From assembly GCF_000024405.1 (NCBI RefSeq), contig NC_013517.1:2604001-2668000 (forward strand): a stretch of 64,000 nucleotides of DNA. The letters are read 5' to 3'. This DNA comes from Sebaldella termitidis ATCC 33386 (lineage in GTDB: Bacteria; Fusobacteriota; Fusobacteriia; Fusobacteriales; Leptotrichiaceae). The translations under genes and the position numbers were made by a program. Positions 47,379 to 56,486 of the stretch are shown here, piece by piece. The first letter of the stretch is position 1, and every line of letters begins with the position of its first letter. The notes under the pieces are model-generated. The model was not told the origin of the DNA, made no database searches, and saw only the letters and a program-made list of their open reading frames with translations.

Positions 47379-49190
47379 TTAATCTTTATTTTTTGAAGCT
47401 TTCTTTCTTTCATTTTCTGTAAGATTTTTTTTTCTGAGCCTTATGTTATTTGGCGTTATCTCTACCAATTCATCATCATCAATATATTCAAGAGCAAGCT
47501 CAAGCGTGAATTCCTTCGGCGGCGCCAGCTTTAATGCATCATCACTTCCGGCTGCCCTTGTATTAGTCAGCTTTTTCCCTTTGCACACATTAACCACAAG
47601 GTCATTCTCTCTTGAATGTTCTCCTACTATCATTCCCTCATAAACATCCACTCCCGGAGCTATGAACAGAATTCCTCTGGGCTGCAGATTATTCAATGAA
47701 TACCCGACACTTGTTCCGGCATCCATCGAGATAAGGACTCCTCTTCTTCTTGTCGTAAGCTCGCCTTTATATTCACCATAATCATAAAATGAATGATTCA
47801 AAATACCTGTTCCTCTTGTTTCTGTAAGAAATTCATTTCGAAATCCTATAAGACCTCTTGCAGGAACTTTAAATTCAAGTCTTGTATATCCGTCAGTTCC
47901 CTGAATCATATTTATCATTTCACCTTTTCTGATTCCTATTTTTTCTATTACTACACCTACGAATTCATCTGCCACATCTATTATTGCCAGCTCTATAGGT
48001 TCTTCCTTCACACCGTTTACTGTTCTCATTATTACTTCCGGCTTAGATACCTGAACTTCATATCCTTCTCTTCTCATATTTTCCAAAAGAATAGAAAGCT
48101 GAAGCTCTCCCCTTCCTTTTACTATATAAGAATCAGGAGAATCTGTAGGCTCTACCCTCATACTTACATTGTGCTGAAGTTCTTTTTCAAGTCTTTCCAC
48201 AAGATTTCTTGAAGTTACATATTTACCGTCTTTTCCTGCAAATGGTGAATTATTTACCGAAAAAGTCATAGCCAGAGTAGGTTCATCTATATCTATTACC
48301 GGCAAAGCTTTCGGATTTTCTCTTTCAGCTACTGTTTCACCTATATCTATTTTATCAAGACCTGCTATTGTAATAATATCTCCACATACAGCCGTCTCCA
48401 TCTCTGCTTTTTTCAAGCCTTCATATCCAAAAATTCTTGTTACCTTATAATTCACAAGTCCGCCGTCTCTTTTTATCAAGGTTACTTCCTGATTTTTTTT
48501 CAATGAGCCGTTATATATTCTTCCTGTCCCCAGTTTTCCCAGATATTCATCATATTCTATATTTGTTATCAGCATTTGAAGCGGTTCATTTTCATCTCCC
48601 TCAGGATCGTTTACATGCTCAAGTATTGTTTCAAAAAGCGGTTTCATATCCTTGCTTTCATCTTCAAGCTCTTTTTTGGCAAAGCCGTTTTTAGCAGAAG
48701 CATATATTATAGGGAAATCCAGCTGCTTTTCATTTGCCCCGAGATCTACAAACAGGTCAAATACCATGTCCACTACCTGATCAGGTGAAGAATTCGGTCT
48801 GTCTATTTTGTTAATAACAACAATAGGACATAAACCATGTTCGAGCGCCTGCTTCAAAACATATTTTGTCTGCGGCATTACTCCCTCAAAAGCATCTACC
48901 AGCAGAAGAACAGAATCCACCATTTTCAAAATTCTCTGTACTTCTCCCCCGAAATCAGCATGGCCCGGAGTATCTATTACGTTTATCTTATATCCGTTAT
49001 AGTTCAGCGAAGCATTTTTTGAAAATATTGTAATACCTCTTTCTCTCTCCAAATCATTACTGTCCATTACTCTTTCTTCCACTTTTTCATGTGCCGAAAA
49101 AGTTCCTGATTGTTTTAGCAGCGCATCTACCAATGTAGTTTTACCATGATCTACGTGTGCTATTATAGCTATATTCTTTATCTTTTTCAT
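47379..49190 (-). CDS. typA: Ribosome-associated GTPase TypA/BipA
   Basis: A 603-aa translational GTPase for ribosome assembly and stress responses. The G-motifs are intact: AHVDHGKTT, RGITIFSKN, DTPGHADFGGE and NKIDRP. The C-terminal BipA-specific block with RRRGVLISMDAGTSVGYSLN is present. An extended -10 (TGATATAAT, near 49315) may be its promoter. Confidence 0.97.
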   Translation of the reverse strand: MKKIKNIAIIAHVDHGKTTLVDALLKQSGTFSAHEKVEERVMDSNDLERERGITIFSKNASLNYNGYKINVIDTPGHADFGGEVQRILKMVDSVLLLVDAFEGVMPQTKYVLKQALEHGLCPIVVINKIDRPNSSPDQVVDMVFDLFVDLGANEKQLDFPIIYASAKNGFAKKELEDESKDMKPLFETILEHVNDPEGDENEPLQMLITNIEYDEYLGKLGTGRIYNGSLKKNQEVTLIKRDGGLVNYKVTRIFGYEGLKKAEMETAVCGDIITIAGLDKIDIGETVAERENPKALPVIDIDEPTLAMTFSVNNSPFAGKDGKYVTSRNLVERLEKELQHNVSMRVEPTDSPDSYIVKGRGELQLSILLENMRREGYEVQVSKPEVIMRTVNGVKEEPIELAIIDVADEFVGVVIEKIGIRKGEMINMIQGTDGYTRLEFKVPARGLIGFRNEFLTETRGTGILNHSFYDYGEYKGELTTRRRGVLISMDAGTSVGYSLNNLQPRGILFIAPGVDVYEGMIVGEHSRENDLVVNVCKGKKLTNTRAAGSDDALKLAPPKEFTLELALEYIDDDELVEITPNNIRLRKKNLTENERKKASKNKD

Positions 49191-49587
49191 TTTTTTCCTT
49201 TCTGCCTTTTTGAATATATAAAATCATCTCTCTCATATAGTAAAAAATAAGCGAGAAAAGGAATTGCCATCCTATGGTTTTATAATCCGTAAATTATCGT
49301 ACGGAATATTATATCATAATTTTTTTAAAAAAATAAGTTTTTGTTTTGTATATTCTGCTATCTGACATTAAATATTATTTGAATCAGTTTATTTTCCCCT
49401 GCTGTATAAACTGATTTTTTTACGATTATTTCATTTAGAAAATTATTTTCTCATTTTTTAAAATAAGTAAAAAACTTCTGTATTTTATTTCAATTCCAAA
49501 ATTTTCTAACACCTTTTTCTATTTACTAATTAATTTTCTTATTTTCATAATGGTCAATTTTTCCTGAAAACTGTTCAAATAAAAAAA
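49191..49587. other. Gene-free stretch upstream of typA
   Basis: Holds the likely typA leader with CCGTA/TACGG inverted sequence near 49280 and a TATAAT-like -10 near 49313-49318. The rest to 49587 is AT-rich, with no ORF and no recognised element. Confidence 0.4.
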
Positions 49588-49626
49588 GTACCGTATCAAA
49601 AATAAATTTCAAATTCGATACAGCAC
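49588..49626 (-). terminator. Terminator of the amidase gene
   Basis: A 10-bp stem GTGCTGTATC / GATACGGTAC with two G-U pairs (49626-49617 with 49597-49588) followed on the minus strand by seven T, 7 bp past the stop. Confidence 0.8.
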
Positions 49627-49632
49627 CTTATA

Positions 49633-50463
49633 TTATTTTTTATATTTTGTATTTAGTGCAAGAAGTATGGCATAAGTTTCACTATCCATTATTCCGTCAT
49701 ATTTTGCCGGTCTGAAATGAAACTGAAAAGCTCTTATTACATTTGTCGTCTGTTTATCATACTGCCCCGTCTTATCCACCTTATATCCGAATTTTTCAAG
49801 CTGTGTCTGCACTTCAAAAGGTGTAGTCAGTGTAGAATAAGAAGTCATAAAACTGCTTTTGGCATCCTCATCATACCACATCCCTATCTGATAATCCTTA
49901 TACAGCTCTTCCCACGGAAACAAAGGACCCGGATCCTGTTTTCTCTGAGGTGCTATGTCTGAATGTCCCAGAATACTTGTAGGCTCAAGATTGTACCTTG
50001 CTATTATATCTTTCAGTAAAACGGCCACTTTTTTTATCTGGTCATCTGTAAATGGATAAAATGACATCTCTCCGTTTGTTCCAGTATACCCCATGTTAAC
50101 TATTTCTATTCCCACAGAGCTGTCATTCAGATTGCTTAATCTTCCCCAGCTGCTTTCTCCTGCATGCCATGAACGGTTATCTTCACTTACAAGATTATAT
50201 ACAGGATCTGAGGAATCATCAGTTACCAGATAATGTGAGCTTACCTGCTGCTTTGTAAGTATATTAACAGACTGGTCTTTGTCTACAGCAGTATAATGCA
50301 GTATTACAAATCTTACCCTTCTGTCCTGTGCTACTGAATTATATGTTTTTCCGTCTATTTTTACTGTACCGGCACTATTTCTTATAGTTTTGTTTTCTTT
50401 TTTGTATGTGTCAGAATATGCAAGTATTGACATAACTGCAAATAGTATGACTAATTTTTTCAT
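49633..50463 (-). CDS. N-acetylmuramoyl-L-alanine amidase (amidase_2) with peptidoglycan-binding domain
   Basis: A 276-aa secreted enzyme that cuts the amide between muramic acid and the stem peptide. A signal peptide (MKKLVILFAVMSILAYS) precedes the amidase_2 domain with zinc-ligand motifs RFVILHYTAV, the SWHAGES and SVGIEIVN blocks, and GHSDIAPQRKQDPGPLFPW. The C-terminal 70 residues form a PG_binding_1 fold (VQTQLEKFGYKVDKTGQYD). The layout matches AmiD-like recycling amidases, located in the periplasm. Confidence 0.93.
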   Translation of the reverse strand: MKKLVILFAVMSILAYSDTYKKENKTIRNSAGTVKIDGKTYNSVAQDRRVRFVILHYTAVDKDQSVNILTKQQVSSHYLVTDDSSDPVYNLVSEDNRSWHAGESSWGRLSNLNDSSVGIEIVNMGYTGTNGEMSFYPFTDDQIKKVAVLLKDIIARYNLEPTSILGHSDIAPQRKQDPGPLFPWEELYKDYQIGMWYDEDAKSSFMTSYSTLTTPFEVQTQLEKFGYKVDKTGQYDKQTTNVIRAFQFHFRPAKYDGIMDSETYAILLALNTKYKK

Positions 50464-50536
50464 ATATGCCTCCTCAAAAAATGTATTTATTTTATATTAT
50501 ACTATATCAACGTTTGTTTTTATATATTTTATTTTA

Positions 50537-51484
50537 TTATTTGTTCTGAATTCTGCGGTTTCTGAAAATTTTTCCTACTTTTTTTTCAGCCTCTCCGTAT
50601 ATATAAGCCATAAAATAGCTTGCACCTATACATAATAAAGTTACCAGATAAAAATTCTTGGTTATAAGCATACCTGTTTCATAAAACAATAGATGTGCAA
50701 GATATACAAAATACGAATGTCCTGACAAAAATTTTATTATTGTTGCTGTTCTTCCTTTTATATAAGTAAAATTCATTTTTATAATAATTACAAAAAAACT
50801 TACACTCATAAAAAACACACTTATAGAATTTTTATCATAAAAAAATACGTTTTTCTTACCTATTATTTTCATAAAATACCATGATACTGTAAATGTAAAA
50901 ATAAATCCTACAATATATAAAACTTTATAATAATTCACATGTATTTTGTCTTTATACTTTCTTATGTAATATCCTAAAAGATAATATCCCAAAAAACCTG
51001 TTATGGGAAATGCTGATAAATTCAGAAACGGAAGTTTGAAAAAAATAAGGGCGGGATTAAGTATATTTATGATAAACCACATTAATATTACCATTCTGGT
51101 TTCTTTTTCGCAGTATTTCAATACCTTTCTAAGCCACGGCGTGATAATATAAAGTCCTGTGATCATCGGAACATACCACAAATGACCTGCCGCATATCTG
51201 TAGCCTGCTATTACATATAAAGGATTTTCCTTATAGTAGATAATATAGATAATACTCCACATTACAAAAAGCGGAATTATTGAAAAAAATCTTTTTTTAT
51301 AAAAAACCCAGATATTCTCCTCTTTATCCAAAAGCAGATAACCGCTTATCATTATAAAAAGATTTATCCCTATTGACACAAAGGTAAACATAAAATTCAG
51401 AATATCAAAATTATTCTGGGATTTTAGAGTATGTATAAGTATTATATCCAGCAGTGCTATTATTCTTAAAATATCTATATTCAT
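50537..51484 (-). CDS. Acyltransferase 3 (OafA-like) membrane protein
   Basis: A 315-aa inner-membrane protein with about ten helices. The family start NIDILRIIALLDIILIHTLK carries the conserved RxxAxxxVxxxH-type pattern, and a PMITGLYIITPWLRK block follows. It probably O-acylates a surface polysaccharide or peptidoglycan. The substrate is unknown. It stands 73 bp upstream of the amidase gene, which may or may not be functionally linked. Confidence 0.85.
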   Translation of the reverse strand: MNIDILRIIALLDIILIHTLKSQNNFDILNFMFTFVSIGINLFIMISGYLLLDKEENIWVFYKKRFFSIIPLFVMWSIIYIIYYKENPLYVIAGYRYAAGHLWYVPMITGLYIITPWLRKVLKYCEKETRMVILMWFIINILNPALIFFKLPFLNLSAFPITGFLGYYLLGYYIRKYKDKIHVNYYKVLYIVGFIFTFTVSWYFMKIIGKKNVFFYDKNSISVFFMSVSFFVIIIKMNFTYIKGRTATIIKFLSGHSYFVYLAHLLFYETGMLITKNFYLVTLLCIGASYFMAYIYGEAEKKVGKIFRNRRIQNK

Positions 51485-51763
51485 ATTTTTTCACTCCTTT
51501 CCTTATTTTTATATATTACCATATTTAGACTTTTTTTATAATCTACACATATAAATATATTAAAATATTCAATCCTTATTTTTTTTCTTCAATATTCACA
51601 AGTATTTTCCATAGCTCCAAGAATTCCAAATAGAATGTAATGGTAAATCTAAGGTTAACTTAAGAAACCAAAGCTATAATTAATTTAAAAATGTAAAAAA
51701 GAATCCAAATTAATTTTTTGAACATGCCGTATAAGGCTATAATAAATTTAAGAGGTGAGCAAT

Positions 51764-52132
51764 ATGAATAAAAAAAATATAACCGATAACTCAATATTCT
51801 TTGAGAAAATATATAAACAGCCGGATTTCTTTAATCTGAAATATTCTATCCCTTCTGTAGTTGTATCTGAAGACAACACTAATCATTATGTTAAAATTAT
51901 TACATCAGAAACAGATACAAAGAGTTTTACGCTTAATGTTAAAAATAAAAAACTAATTATAAACTGCCGGGATAATTCTGAAAATGAAGATAAGGTTTAT
52001 ACCAAATATTCGAAATCTTTTGAAAAAATAATGGAAATTCCTGAAGATTCCGATATTAATAATATGAAAAGCAAACTTTTTAACGGTATATTTACACTTA
52101 CTATTCCAAAAGCTTTTTGTTTTTATGATTAA
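51764..52132 (+). CDS. Hsp20/alpha-crystallin-like small protein
   Basis: A 122-aa protein. A beta-rich core includes HYVKIITSETDTKSFTLNVK and NKKLIINCRD, and the end FNGIFTLTIPKAFCFYD resembles the Hsp20 signature F-x-NG-x-(F/L)-T-(L/I)-x-(I/V)-PK. It lacks the usual IXI tail. An AGAGGTGAGCA ribosome site precedes the ATG at 51764. A TATAAT near 51738 would leave a very short leader. Likely a chaperone-related protein, but the match is short. Confidence 0.6.
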   Translation: MNKKNITDNSIFFEKIYKQPDFFNLKYSIPSVVVSEDNTNHYVKIITSETDTKSFTLNVKNKKLIINCRDNSENEDKVYTKYSKSFEKIMEIPEDSDINNMKSKLFNGIFTLTIPKAFCFYD

Positions 52133-52184
52133 TGAAGGAATATAATAAATAGTTATATATAATACTGGGAATGAGGTGACAGAT

Positions 52185-52379
52185 TTGTTTAAAACTTTTC
52201 TGGAAAGAGCTAAAAGATTTACAATTGTTGATTACGGACTAATAAAAGCTGTTTTTCTGCTTTTGGGTATCATTATAGGAACTTTTGCAAGCGAATTTTT
52301 CAAGAGTATAATGCTGTTGGTCATTATTTTGTTTTTCATTTTATACACAATATTTATAACCAGATTTTTTAAAAAATAA
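52185..52379 (+). CDS. Small membrane protein, TTG start
   Basis: A 64-aa protein with two hydrophobic helices (LIKAVFLLLGIIIGTFASEF and IMLLVIILFFILYTIFITRF) after an amphipathic start FKTFLERAKRFTIVDYG. The TTG at 52185 has GAGGTG seven bases before it. A GTG at 52176 is within that site and less likely. The layout resembles a group of short proteins in Firmicutes with an N-terminal helix and two TM segments and no known function. It lies 52 bp after the Hsp20-like gene and shares its terminator. Confidence 0.6.
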   Translation: MFKTFLERAKRFTIVDYGLIKAVFLLLGIIIGTFASEFFKSIMLLVIILFFILYTIFITRFFKK

Positions 52380-52442
52380 AGTTCTTATAAAAACTTAGCC
52401 TTTTTGTCTGAAGATTTTATTTTATAAATTTATATCAGAAAC

Positions 52443-52481
52443 AAAAGAGAAAATATACTGTAGTCAGCTATTTTCTCTTTT
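52443..52481 (+). terminator. Terminator after the small membrane protein
   Basis: A 13-bp stem AAAAGAGAAAATA / TATTTTCTCTTTT with a 13-nt loop followed by TT. It faces the M13 peptidase gene, whose stop is at 52499, and may serve both strands. Confidence 0.85.
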
Positions 52482-52498
52482 TTGATTATAATATTATT

Positions 52499-54463
52499 TT
52501 ACCATATCTTTATTCTGTCCTCGGGCTTAGTATACATTCCGTCACTGCTTCTTACATTATATACTTTGTAAAAATCATCTATATTGGTAAGAATTCCGTT
52601 TACTCTGTATCTTCCCGGAGAATGAGGATCTATTTTTACCAGATAGCTTTCTCTTTCTTTTGTCACCAGATTTCTCCATATCACGGCATATGCCTCAAAA
52701 AATTCTTCCAGGTTATCAGAATTTTCATTATTTACTATTTCCAATGCTACTGAAACTCCGCCCAAATCAGCTATATTTTCACCTAAAGTAAGCTTGCCGT
52801 TTAGCTTGCCGTCTCCTGATTTATATCTGGAATACTGTTTTGCCAGTGCTTCTGTCCGCTTTTCGTAATTTTTTCTGTCCTCGCGTGTCCACCAATCCTT
52901 CAAATTACCCATTTCATCAAATTTAGAACCTTCATCATCAAATGCATGTGTAATTTCATGTCCTATTACCGCTCCGATTCCTCCGTAATTCTTAGCCTTT
53001 GAAGCTTCATAATCATAAAACGGAGCCTGTAATATTGCTGCCGGGAATACTATTTCATTGGCTGTAGGATTATAGTAGGCGTTTATTGTCTGCGGAGTCA
53101 TACTCCATCTGCTTTTGTCCACTTTTTGATTAAGATCTTTCAGAGCTTTTTCCCTTTCAAAATCTCCTATATTTTTTACATTTGAATATAGTGAACCTCC
53201 ATTCTGATAAGTTTTGATCTGAATACTTGAATAATCTTCCCACTTATCAGGATATCCCACTTTTATAGTCATAGTTTCCAGTTTTTTCACAGCTTGCTTT
53301 TTACTGGCCTCTGACATCCATGAAAGATTTTCTATTCTGCTTTCATATGTAGATATTATTTCCTTTATCATAGATATCACATCATTTTTGGCTTCCTCAG
53401 AGAAATATTCCTTTACATAAATACTTCCCAGCAGCTCACCAAGCATATTATTCAAAAGATCAAAAGCTCTTTCATCATCCGGAAGCATTTCATCAATTCC
53501 AGAAAATACCTTTGAATATTCAAAAGCTGCATTTTCAAAATCTCTTGATAGCAGTGAGGAATTTTCACGTAAAATAATAGATTCCATGTAATCCTTTATT
53601 ATCTTTATATCTCCCTCTCTGAATTCTTTATTTAAGGCTCTGAGATATGCCGGCTCTGTTATTACTATCTTATCAGCCTTCAAAAGCTTGGTGTTGCCCA
53701 AATAAGTCCTCCAGTTAAAATCAGGAAACTCTTTTTCCAGCTCAGCTATCGTATATGGATTATATATTTTATCAGGATCTCTTGTATCTTCTCTTTTTAA
53801 CATGGCAAATGCCAGCCTTGCTTCAAAATCAAAAACATTTTCCGCTTTTATAACAGCATCATTTTCATTATATCCGCTCATAATAAACAATTTTTTCAAA
53901 AATAACTTATACGCCTTCTGTATCTCAAGACTTTTTTCCGACTTTTCCAGATAGTAATCTCTGTCCATCATGCCCAAGCCTACAGAATCCAGATATAATA
54001 TATTTTTACTGCTGTTTTTATAGTCAGGTCCTATATAAACCGAAAGAAATACTTCCATATTCTGATTAAATAAATAAGCTGCAAGCGTTGCCATTTCCCT
54101 TTTATCAGACAGTTTATTTACTTCATCCAACAGATATTTCACGGGTTTTATTCCATCTTTATCCCGATTTTTGTAATCAAGTACACTTATATAAAAATCT
54201 GCCAGTTTTTGTTCATTACTCCCATTTTTCAATGTGTTTCTTTTTTTGACATTTTCTTCTACGATTCCCCTTAAATTATCTGAAACCATCTTATCAAGAA
54301 CATTAAAATTATTCCATGAAGAATAACCTTTTGGTATTTTAGTTTCTTTCAGCCATTTTTCATTTACCGAGTCATAAAAATCATCCTGTTTTCTTACAGA
54401 CTCCTGTGCAGAAAACGCTGATATACCAAAAACGACGAATAACAGTATTTCTGTGAATTTCAT
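52499..54463 (-). CDS. pepO: M13 family zinc metallopeptidase (neprilysin/PepO type), secreted
   Basis: A 654-aa enzyme that cleaves oligopeptides. A signal peptide (MKFTEILLFVVFGISAFSAQ) puts it in the periplasm. The family substrate pair NAYYNPTANEIVFPAAI, the zinc motif VIGHEITHAFDDEG, and the third ligand region LTLGENIADLGG are intact. The C-terminal PGRYRVNGILTNIDDFYKVY is also typical. It is monocistronic. Confidence 0.94.
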   Translation of the reverse strand: MKFTEILLFVVFGISAFSAQESVRKQDDFYDSVNEKWLKETKIPKGYSSWNNFNVLDKMVSDNLRGIVEENVKKRNTLKNGSNEQKLADFYISVLDYKNRDKDGIKPVKYLLDEVNKLSDKREMATLAAYLFNQNMEVFLSVYIGPDYKNSSKNILYLDSVGLGMMDRDYYLEKSEKSLEIQKAYKLFLKKLFIMSGYNENDAVIKAENVFDFEARLAFAMLKREDTRDPDKIYNPYTIAELEKEFPDFNWRTYLGNTKLLKADKIVITEPAYLRALNKEFREGDIKIIKDYMESIILRENSSLLSRDFENAAFEYSKVFSGIDEMLPDDERAFDLLNNMLGELLGSIYVKEYFSEEAKNDVISMIKEIISTYESRIENLSWMSEASKKQAVKKLETMTIKVGYPDKWEDYSSIQIKTYQNGGSLYSNVKNIGDFEREKALKDLNQKVDKSRWSMTPQTINAYYNPTANEIVFPAAILQAPFYDYEASKAKNYGGIGAVIGHEITHAFDDEGSKFDEMGNLKDWWTREDRKNYEKRTEALAKQYSRYKSGDGKLNGKLTLGENIADLGGVSVALEIVNNENSDNLEEFFEAYAVIWRNLVTKERESYLVKIDPHSPGRYRVNGILTNIDDFYKVYNVRSSDGMYTKPEDRIKIW

Positions 54464-54749
54464 TCTAACCTCCTTAAAATCAGAGTAATTTACTACTAAA
54501 ATATAACCCCATATATGTACTTACAAAATTTACCTTAATAATATCTATTATTACTACATTTATTTGTGTTTTCAAAGCTTTTTTTTATTTTTTTATATTT
54601 CTCTGTTTATAAAGTTTACTGAATTAAAATTATACCAAAATAATTATTACAATAAATATAATATTCTATTGCTTATTTTCAAAGGTTAAAATACACTTTT
54701 ACCTGCTGTACATTTACTTAAAGTTTTGCAGTATAATTCTGTAGATCAT
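54464..54749. other. Gene-free stretch upstream of the M13 peptidase
   Basis: AT-rich, no credible ORF, no recognised regulatory element beyond the likely peptidase ribosome site near 54470. It may hold the left part of the IS3 remnant that starts nearby. Confidence 0.4.
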
Positions 54750-55256
54750 AAGAAAAAGGCCGGAAAAAATCTTTTAAAATACTGCTAAGTGATCTCACAT
54801 ATATGAGAGTAAGCGACAAATGGAACTACATTTGTCTTTTTGTTGAAGTTTTCAATAGACAAATAACCGGACAGCAGTGTAGGAAGGAAAAAGAACGCAG
54901 AATTAGTATATAAAGCTCTTGAAGGAACAAAGGTAAATTTGAAAAAGATAAAAATATTCCATAGTGACCGTGGAAGTGAATTCAATAATCATGTTATTGA
55001 TGAAACTTTGATACCTTTGGAATATCAAGGTCTTTAAATAGAAAAGGAAGCTCCTATGACAATGCAACAGCAGAATCTACTTTTAAAATATTTAAAATAA
55101 AATTAATCAACAATAGTATATTTAGTATTTTAAATGAATTAGAAGTAGAATTGGATCGCTATATTAACTGTTTTAACAAATATAGAATACACTTCACACT
55201 AGCTATTTAAGTCCTATAGAATCTTTGAAAAACAAACTTAAAAAAACTGTCTAAAT
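54750..55256 (+). mobile_element. Decayed IS3-family transposase (OrfB, rve)
   Basis: In shifting frames the plus strand reads an IS3 OrfB: KAGKNLL, DLTYMRVSDKWNYICLFVEV, NRQITGQQ, then after a frameshift KIKIFHSDRGSEFNNH (catalytic region), then another frameshift and GSSYDNATAESTFKIFKI with YRIHFTL. Three frames and missing upstream sequence show that it is dead. The right end near 55256 (TGTCTAAATTTTTGTTGCCA) looks like the terminal repeat of such an element; the left end is not found. Confidence 0.75.
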
Positions 55257-55304
55257 TTTTGTTGCCATTCCAAAATTATGAAAGAATGTGAAAAGTATAT
55301 AAAA

Positions 55305-55328
55305 ACAAAGAGAGTCGCCCCTCTTTGT
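55305..55328 (-). terminator. Terminator of the 37-aa peptide unit
   Basis: An eight-bp stem ACAAAGAG / CTCTTTGT with an eight-base loop followed on the minus strand by TTTTTATA. It lies 15 bp past the peptide stop. Confidence 0.75.
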
Positions 55329-55342
55329 AAGATTTTGCTAGC

Positions 55343-55456
55343 TTATGCTAAAGCTAATGCGAGTCTGGATGTGTCTACTTCTTTAAACAGCAGCATGTGC
55401 AGAATTAAAATACATGCACACAGCTTCTGTATTAATTTATTAAATAACTTAATCAT
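55343..55456 (-). CDS. 37-aa hydrophobic peptide
   Basis: An ATG at 55456 with a strong ribosome site GGGAGGTG eight bases before it opens a 37-residue peptide. A basic start (MIKLFNKLIQKL) leads into one hydrophobic segment (CACILILHMLLF) and a short charged-to-Leu/Ala tail. An extended -10 (TGTTATAAT, 55497-55489) and the hairpin at 55305 define a transcript of about 185 nt. Small single-span peptides of this kind include type I toxins and membrane regulators; no family match is recognised. No antitoxin RNA was identified. Confidence 0.55.
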   Translation of the reverse strand: MIKLFNKLIQKLCACILILHMLLFKEVDTSRLALALA

Positions 55457-55533
55457 AGTGACCACCTCCCAGAGCTAACCTCACTATAATTATAACATGA
55501 AATGAGAAGATGAAGAAATAAGCAATAAAAAAT

Positions 55534-55554
55534 CTGGCATTATGACAGCCAGAA
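55534..55554 (-). terminator. Terminator of the 87-aa coil protein gene
   Basis: A six-bp stem TCTGGC / GCCAGA with a nine-base loop followed on the minus strand by TTTTTT, 8 bp past the stop at 55563. Confidence 0.8.
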
Positions 55555-55562
55555 CATGTAAA

Positions 55563-55826
55563 TTACTCATCTTTATCATCAGAGAACATACTTAAAAAAT
55601 ATAAAATAGGATGATGGTGAAAATTAATGTCATTAGCAGCACTTTTAGCAATTTTACGTATTTTCTTAACAGCAGTTATATTCTCACTAAGCGCCTTCTT
55701 AGTGAGTTCTAATTCGGCAGCTTGCATATCAATTATTTCTATTAATATTGATACCCGCTTTTCCAGAAGTCCTTGAGCAGCTTTTAACTCCTGTAGTTGT
55801 TCTTTAATATCTTTATCATCATCCAT
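55563..55826 (-). CDS. Coiled-coil protein of unknown function (87 aa)
   Basis: An 87-aa protein preceded by AAGGGGTTTCAGT. After an acidic MDDDKDIKEQ it shows heptad-like helices through about residue 65 (LQELKAAQGLLEKRVSILIE, LTKKALSENITAVKKIRKIA), then a His triplet and a hydrophobic stretch (HHHPILYFLSMFSDDKDE). No match. It has its own promoter-like sequence and terminator, sits between the IS3 remnants, and precedes the 37-aa peptide unit on the same strand. Confidence 0.6.
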   Translation of the reverse strand: MDDDKDIKEQLQELKAAQGLLEKRVSILIEIIDMQAAELELTKKALSENITAVKKIRKIAKSAANDINFHHHPILYFLSMFSDDKDE

Positions 55827-55974
55827 ACTGAAACCCCTTTGTAGTTTTATAAGATTTATAACATATAAGCAAAAAATATAAAATGAAAGGAAGTGTTAGA
55901 TATCTATTTTATGAGAAAAATGTATACAAGAAAATATAAACGAAATGGTACTAGTATTAATAGAACAATTCACA
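55827..55974. other. Short stretch before the second IS3 remnant
   Basis: Holds a promoter-like TTGCTT and TGTTATAAA for the 87-aa gene. Nothing else is seen. Confidence 0.4.
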
Positions 55975-56375
55975 GTGAAACAGGTATGCAAGGTTATTGA
56001 AAATTTGCAACAGGCTGTTAAAAGCCACCTGCAGGGTTGATTATTCACAATAACCGTTGAAATCAATATACTGGCAGTACATATATAGAATTTCTCCAGT
56101 CTCATAGATTTATCATAAATCATAGTCGTCCGGGAATGCTTTATGATAATGCTGTAATGGAATCATTTTATAAGAGTTTCAAACGGGAAGTGCTGAAAAA
56201 GAAGACTTTAAGCAGCAAGTCACAAGCTACTATGGAAATACTGCATTATTTAGAAATTTACTATAATAAAAAAAGACATCATTCATCTCTGAAATATATG
56301 GCACCTTTTGAATACGAAACACAAGCTATTTGGAAACTCTTAAATTCTCTGATTTTTTGTCTGGTTTTGTGCTGA
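55975..56375 (+). mobile_element. Second decayed IS3-family transposase (OrfB C-terminus)
   Basis: One frame reads KPPAGLIIHNNR, an IS3 signature (usual form PPAGLIFHSDRG), then a TGA, QYTGSTYIEFLQSHRFIINH, SRPGMLYDNAVMESFYKSFK, and IYYNKKRHHSSLKYMAPFEY to a stop. The catalytic Asp of HSDRG is Asn here, and at least two in-frame stops are present. It belongs to a different subgroup from the first remnant (PPAG and SRPG text). The N-terminal two thirds are missing. Confidence 0.75.
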
Positions 56376-56427
56376 TATCTATTTTTCAGTTATTACAGAA
56401 GTAAAAATACGGTAAATATGGTAATTC

Positions 56428-56457
56428 TTGACTTTAGTACATTGAAAATATTATAAT
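56428..56457 (+). promoter_or_regulatory. Promoter of the proline-rich lipoprotein gene
   Basis: TTGACT (56428-56433), 18 bp, TATAAT (56452-56457), 30 bp before the ATG. Confidence 0.65.
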
Positions 56458-56486
56458 AAACATAATGACTTTTAAGGAGGAATAGC

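Noticed and set aside
54785-54985. Minus-strand ORF in the first IS remnant
   Set aside because: Opposite strand of the recognisable transposase text; no ribosome site.
55278-55478. 66-codon plus-strand ORF over the 37-aa peptide gene
   Set aside because: No ribosome site or promoter, and it runs through the minus-strand terminator; the minus-strand peptide has far better signals.
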